DNA of 9,371 nucleotides, taken from the NCBI GenBank assembly GCA_020860745.1, contig JAJBTR010000356.1, positions 1-9,371 on the forward strand, in the 5' to 3' direction. This document shows, piece by piece, positions 6,288 to 9,371 of this stretch; positions within the stretch are counted from its first letter, which is position 1, and every line of letters starts with the position of its first letter. This DNA is from Lachnospiraceae bacterium (lineage in GTDB: Bacteria; Bacillota; Clostridia; Lachnospirales; Lachnospiraceae). The notes under the pieces were generated by a model. It did no database searches and was not told where the DNA came from. It was given only the letters and a program-made list of their open reading frames with translations. A program made the position numbers and the translations under genes.

Positions 6288-7381
6288 CAGTAATCCTCCT
6301 CATGTTTGACAACCTTGCTGTGAGGGCGTCCATCATCAATGCGAAGCACATCAACGAAATAGTCATTAAGGCTATCACGCATAGGGAATGTTTGTTTCAC
6401 TGTAAGTGCACCATACTCATATTCAGACTTACAGAAACCGCAACCAAAGCAACTGTCCTGATCGATAACGCATTTTCCGTCTTCGCGATAAGTAATGGCG
6501 TGTTTCGGGCAAATACTCTGGCACTTGTGGCAGCCTACGCACTTGTCGTGATTGACCGTAGTGGTAAAGCCGCAGCTTGTAAAGCGCTTTCTTCTGAGGT
6601 CATCAGAACCATTTCTGGATATGTTGTACATAATACAGCAGCATGGACAGCAGAAGCATATCATACGAAGATCATTCATTTCATCATTACGAAGACCCCA
6701 GATAAGTTGCTCAATTTCAACCATATCTGCGTTTGCGGCAAGGCCTAGGCTTTTTGCTCGTTGTACATGCGCTTTTGCCTGTTCTACAGTTACGTGTTCA
6801 CCAATACCGTTTTTGACAGCCAATCTACCTGCGGTATTTAGGAAAATACAACCCAAGTCACTGGGGTAATCTTTGCATTCATATGCCTTGCGGCACACGC
6901 ACATTTTCAGTATGGCGATATACTCCGCTTCTTCCAAATAAGAATAGACCATGTCAATTGGAATAACACCTGTTGCTCCCTCGTCAGAGAGGTCTACATT
7001 GAGTGGGAATACAACTGATCCAGTATTTCCATAGTTTCCAAATCCCATAAGCCACTGATAAAACTTTCCTTTTTTGCTGTCATCCGGCCAGGTTGCACCA
7101 TTGATCATGAGCTCAAACATTTTTACAGGAGGAGCTTCTTCAGGTGAGATTTTCTTGGAGATCGTTGTTGCCAGTGCGTTTCGAATTCCGAGACCGTTTG
7201 GTTTATTTACGCGCAGAGGACGGTCAAAATTTTCCTTGCTGTGCATACGTTCTTCATCCAGGAACAGTACTTCACCCTGAGGGGTGATATTGCCGCCGTC
7301 ACGGGGATCCATGGTGGCGATGGCTTCCTCGGGCACACCCAAACTACGGAGCTTTTCTACATCGATGGGTTTATACGTCAT
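6287..7381 (-). CDS. Cysteine-rich multi-cluster 4Fe-4S ferredoxin-family protein
   Basis: This 364-residue protein has an N-terminal part without recognised motifs, then CVCRKAYECKDYPSDLGC (161-178). A helical region with NGIGEHVTVEQAKAHVQRAK follows, then ICFCCPCCC (241-249), and a C-terminal two-cluster ferredoxin with CVGCHKCQSICP (281-292) and CFGCGFCKSEY (311-321). The order CxCR, CxCCxCCC, then ferredoxin is known from a family of uncharacterised electron-transfer proteins in anaerobic bacteria; I do not recognise a named function. The second ferredoxin motif has Tyr321 where the fourth Cys is expected. The start is ATG 7381, with GGAGG 9 nt upstream; it overlaps the hypA end by 11 bp. 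Base composition is clearly lower in G+C than in hypA and hypB. It is probably a cytosolic electron carrier or redox partner for the nickel-dependent system or the hydrolase; that role is inferred. Confidence 0.78.
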   Translation of the reverse strand: MTYKPIDVEKLRSLGVPEEAIATMDPRDGGNITPQGEVLFLDEERMHSKENFDRPLRVNKPNGLGIRNALATTISKKISPEEAPPVKMFELMINGATWPDDSKKGKFYQWLMGFGNYGNTGSVVFPLNVDLSDEGATGVIPIDMVYSYLEEAEYIAILKMCVCRKAYECKDYPSDLGCIFLNTAGRLAVKNGIGEHVTVEQAKAHVQRAKSLGLAANADMVEIEQLIWGLRNDEMNDLRMICFCCPCCCIMYNISRNGSDDLRRKRFTSCGFTTTVNHDKCVGCHKCQSICPKHAITYREDGKCVIDQDSCFGCGFCKSEYEYGALTVKQTFPMRDSLNDYFVDVLRIDDGRPHSKVVKHEEDY

Positions 7382-7739
7382 GATTTGATTCCTCCACTTC
7401 AATTTGTTTTATCATTAATTCGTTTTCTGTCAGCAGCGTCAACTCATCGCTTCCGCAGACAGGGCACTGTGGCCCGTGGTGATGGTCCGGAGAATAACTG
7501 AACGTCTCGCCGCATATGTTGCACTGTGCGGTGGCGGGAACGGTCTCCAACTCGATCTTTGATCCCTCCAGAGGGGTCCCCTCCGTCAGGAAATCGAACA
7601 TTATCTGGACCCAATCCTGAACAAACAGGCGGTTAGCTCCCACCAGCAGGGTGACTGACCGCAGCTTTGCCGGGGCAAACTCCTTTTCCCACTCCAACAG
7701 GTATCGGGTCATACTTCGTACAATTCCAAGTTCGTGCAT
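7371..7739 (-). CDS. hypA: HypA nickel metallochaperone
   Basis: This 122-residue protein is a HypA/HybF family member, the usual partner of HypB. It starts with MHE (His2 and the N-terminal amine bind nickel) and has the conserved long helix, a zinc site made of Cys73-x2-Cys76 and Cys92-x2-Cys95, and a HHH run at 86-88 between the two zinc pairs. GAGGTAA (7750-7744) precedes ATG 7739. The gene overlaps the start of the Fe-S gene and follows the hydrolase by 50 bp, so it is in one transcription unit with both. Length is normal for the family (about 115-120 residues). Confidence 0.92.
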   Translation of the reverse strand: MHELGIVRSMTRYLLEWEKEFAPAKLRSVTLLVGANRLFVQDWVQIMFDFLTEGTPLEGSKIELETVPATAQCNICGETFSYSPDHHHGPQCPVCGSDELTLLTENELMIKQIEVEESNHDV

Positions 7740-7789
7740 GAAATTACCTCACTACAATTGTCTTGCAAAAAAGGAAACAAAACCAGTGT

Positions 7790-8599
7790 TTACCAGTTGT
7801 CCTTTTCCTGTGCATGTACCTCGGGAAGGATGGCCGCCAAATTGCTGAATTCCAGGAAGTTGTGATTCAACAGCATGGGCAGCATACCCTTGACCTGGTC
7901 TTTTATCTCATCGGGCAGCAGATACTGACCCTTTCCTTCAATGACCTGATAGCCCACCCAGAAGCGGGATCTCAGTTCGCAGCCGTAATCGGTATCTCTG
8001 GCCATGTGGAGCATAACCACGGGGACCGGTCCCATCTTTACATTGGAGCAAACAATGAAGGAGCACTTGTCCGTATAGACCTTGCTGTCATCAAAGCCCA
8101 ATGTTGCGGGTGCTTTAAAGTTGATTACGATGTCATCGGGAGGGGTGCCGGGAACAAGGGATTCGGAGACGCAGTGGACAATATTCCGGCACTTATCAGG
8201 GATGGATGTATTGGGATCCAGAATATAAGCCCGGTCTTCGTCAGATACCTGAATGCCATAGTGGTCATAGGGATCCCAAATGCTGTAACGCAGACTGTCC
8301 AGAGAATGCCAGGCAAACCACCATTGAAGCATACTGCCGGTGCATCCCTCGAATCGGGTCAGGTTAGCCATCTGAAAACCACCCTCTTTCAGGGTGAACA
8401 AACCGGTCTCGCCGGGCAGATAACCGTCATCGAAGATTGTATTGCGCTGGGATATTTCAAGGCCGTTCCCGTCATTCTGCCAGGGATCATTCAAGAACTC
8501 GGCTTTCTCTGCTGACATGGGGGTGAGCTCACGTTGATAAAAATGATAATAGCTCTTTTCTTCATCTCCCGCATGAAGCGGTACTTTTGGTGCATTCAT
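7790..8599 (-). CDS. PhlG / phloretin-hydrolase-like C-C bond hydrolase
   Basis: This 269-residue protein resembles the DAPG hydrolase family: PhlG of Pseudomonas, which splits 2,4-diacetylphloroglucinol, and phloretin hydrolase (Phy) of Eubacterium ramulus, about the same size, which splits phloretin to phloroglucinol and a phenylpropionate. Evidence is the aromatic block WWFAWHSLDSLRYSIWDP (93-110) with His98 and His113, and a C-terminal NHNFLEF block giving His246 and Glu250 in HxxxE spacing, consistent with the zinc ligands reported for PhlG. A third ligand may be Glu146. It is soluble, without a signal peptide. GAGGAGG lies 8 nt before ATG 8599. It is the first gene of the operon with hypA, the Fe-S gene and hypB. 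The substrate is inferred only from the family. The link with nickel chaperones raises the question of which metal it uses. Confidence 0.75.
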   Translation of the reverse strand: MNAPKVPLHAGDEEKSYYHFYQRELTPMSAEKAEFLNDPWQNDGNGLEISQRNTIFDDGYLPGETGLFTLKEGGFQMANLTRFEGCTGSMLQWWFAWHSLDSLRYSIWDPYDHYGIQVSDEDRAYILDPNTSIPDKCRNIVHCVSESLVPGTPPDDIVINFKAPATLGFDDSKVYTDKCSFIVCSNVKMGPVPVVMLHMARDTDYGCELRSRFWVGYQVIEGKGQYLLPDEIKDQVKGMLPMLLNHNFLEFSNLAAILPEVHAQEKDNW

Positions 8600-8627
8600 G
8601 ATGGTAGCCTCCTCGATATAAGTAAAT

Positions 8628-8644
8628 TATCACTGGTAGTGATA
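8628..8644. promoter_or_regulatory. 17-bp dyad, LysR-box-like operator
   Basis: TATCACT (8628-8634), GGT, AGTGATA (8638-8644) is a perfect inverted repeat with 7-bp arms and contains a T-N11-A core, the LysR-box pattern. It sits just downstream of the -10 of the proposed promoter of the hydrolase operon, near its transcription start. The neighbouring LysR gene is the obvious candidate regulator; binding is inferred. Confidence 0.55.
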
Positions 8645-8649
8645 TATTT

Positions 8650-8677
8650 ATTTTATCATTCTGGCACCAGAACACAA
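8650..8677 (-). promoter_or_regulatory. Candidate promoter of the hydrolase-hypA-FeS-hypB operon
   Basis: On the minus strand TTGTGT (8677-8672) and TAAAAT (8655-8650) are separated by 16 bp, with transcription predicted near 8643. It is placed between the LysR terminator and the first gene of the operon. Both boxes are imperfect. Confidence 0.45.
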
Positions 8678-8684
8678 ACGAATA

Positions 8685-8727
8685 AATCGCCCGCACTTAT
8701 TCCTACTCGGAATAAGTGCGGGCGATT
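8685..8727 (-). terminator. Perfect 19-bp terminator hairpin after the LysR gene
   Basis: AATCGCCCGCACTTATTCC (8685-8703) and its exact complement (8709-8727) flank a 5-nt loop. It begins 7 bp past the LysR stop (8734-8736). On the minus strand a T-rich run (TTATTCGTTTG) follows the stem. It separates the regulator from the operon. Confidence 0.75.
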
Positions 8728-8733
8728 AGGTAT

Positions 8734-9371
8734 TCATGTGTCTAAGATTTCTAAAAACAGTTGGGTGATTTTCCGCTTTTTTGTGGACTTACAGATGCAA
8801 ATTATACCGTTGAACTGATTTTTTATTGGCTTTGCGGTAAGGACCCCCATATCATAATCATAGAATCGATCGGCAAAAATGATCCCATTCTCAGGTGGAT
8901 CATCTCTGATTGTGTGTGGATTGGGGTAAGTGATCACGATTTGCGGGACCACCCCATATGGATCAAAGCGTTCAAGAAGGTCCCGTGCATGGCCGGAAGA
9001 CATATCTGAGCTTATCGTCACAAACTGCTCGGACCAGAGATCCTCCATAGTAATAAACTCTTTGCTTGCAAGGGGGTGCTTGACAGAGAAGATTGCTCGG
9101 GCACAGTCCCGTGCTACCCAAACCCATTCAAGGCTGTTCTCCTCTGCAAAGAATCGCTCAAAGTCCGGCATAAGTATAGCATCAAACCGACCGTGCAGAA
9201 TACCTTCCCGCAAACTGGTAATATTGTTGCTTTCTACTCGAATCGTTGCTTCCGGATTCTGGCTTAAAAAACGACTTTTTAGTGCAGGAAAATAAGTCTC
9301 CGCTTTTGCGGAAGAATTCAACCCCAAATTCAGAGTGTGTTCAGCATGAATGTTTCTGCGATTTACTTCTT
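8734..9371 (-). CDS. LysR-type transcriptional regulator, N-terminus off window
   Basis: The frame is open to the window edge. The visible protein is a LysR effector-binding domain: it starts LNLGLNSSAKAETYFP, the first strand of the domain, and continues with FLSQNPEATIRVESNN, a LREGILHGRFDAIL block typical of the family (LxxGxLDxai), HPLASKEFITMEDL, and an end at LEILDT. The DNA-binding domain lies beyond the right edge. It is on the same strand as, and directly upstream of, the hydrolase operon, with its own terminator, so it is a probable local regulator responding to an aromatic or related ligand. That ligand is inferred only from the hydrolase. Confidence 0.88.
   Translation of the reverse strand, partial: EVNRRNIHAEHTLNLGLNSSAKAETYFPALKSRFLSQNPEATIRVESNNITSLREGILHGRFDAILMPDFERFFAEENSLEWVWVARDCARAIFSVKHPLASKEFITMEDLWSEQFVTISSDMSSGHARDLLERFDPYGVVPQIVITYPNPHTIRDDPPENGIIFADRFYDYDMGVLTAKPIKNQFNGIICICKSTKKRKITQLFLEILDT

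Noticed and set aside
5607..6293. Open frame of 228 codons on the plus strand opposite hypB
   Set aside because: It is the antisense of a clear HypB with all GTPase motifs; its own translation has no recognisable domain and no ribosome site.
7763..8515. Open frame of 250 codons on the plus strand opposite the hydrolase gene
   Set aside because: It is a shadow of the PhlG-like gene; the opposite strand has the family motifs, the ribosome site and the operon context.

Overview
The window looks like chromosomal or genomic-island DNA from an anaerobic gut-type Firmicute (Clostridia, probably Lachnospiraceae or Oscillospiraceae). This is inferred from strong AGGAGG-type ribosome sites, LysR regulators, a ferredoxin-family Fe-S protein, a large-serine-recombinase relic and a phloretin-hydrolase-like enzyme. 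No rRNA or tRNA is present, so the genus is not fixed.

Left half, plus strand (1-4572): a LysR-type regulator cut by the window edge is followed by a γ-glutamyl-thiol cluster. The cluster is a GshA-type glutamate-cysteine ligase, an overlapping class II glutamine amidotransferase (YafJ/EgtC-like), and, after 181 bp, a second and unrelated-looking ligase of the GCS2/EgtA type. Two ligase families plus an N-terminal-Cys amidotransferase, with no visible glutathione synthetase, suggests a γ-glutamyl-cysteine or modified γ-glutamyl-thiol pathway whose product cannot be read from sequence.

Centre, plus strand (4638-5440): a compact, complete type III toxin-antitoxin locus. It has a σ70-like promoter, three tandem RNA units of 36-38 nt, an intrinsic terminator, a ToxN/AbiQ-family endoribonuclease gene, and a strong terminator hairpin that contains the toxin stop codon. 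Each RNA unit can form an H-type pseudoknot, and both helices change by compensatory substitution between units. The antitoxin RNA is too short and non-coding to appear as a gene and was found by reading the gap upstream of the toxin. Directly after the toxin terminator lies a decayed fragment of a large serine recombinase, which marks a mobile-element scar between the two halves.

Right half, minus strand (9371-5601): a LysR regulator (N-terminus off the window) ending in a perfect 19-bp hairpin, then an apparent four-gene operon. Its order is a PhlG/phloretin-hydrolase-like C-C hydrolase, hypA, a cysteine-rich multi-cluster Fe-S protein, and hypB, with short gaps or overlaps and a terminator-like hairpin at the end. 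HypA and HypB are nickel-insertion proteins, but no hydrogenase or urease subunit is present. This points to an unrecognised metal client, possibly the hydrolase or the Fe-S protein. The Fe-S gene is markedly richer in A+T than its partners.
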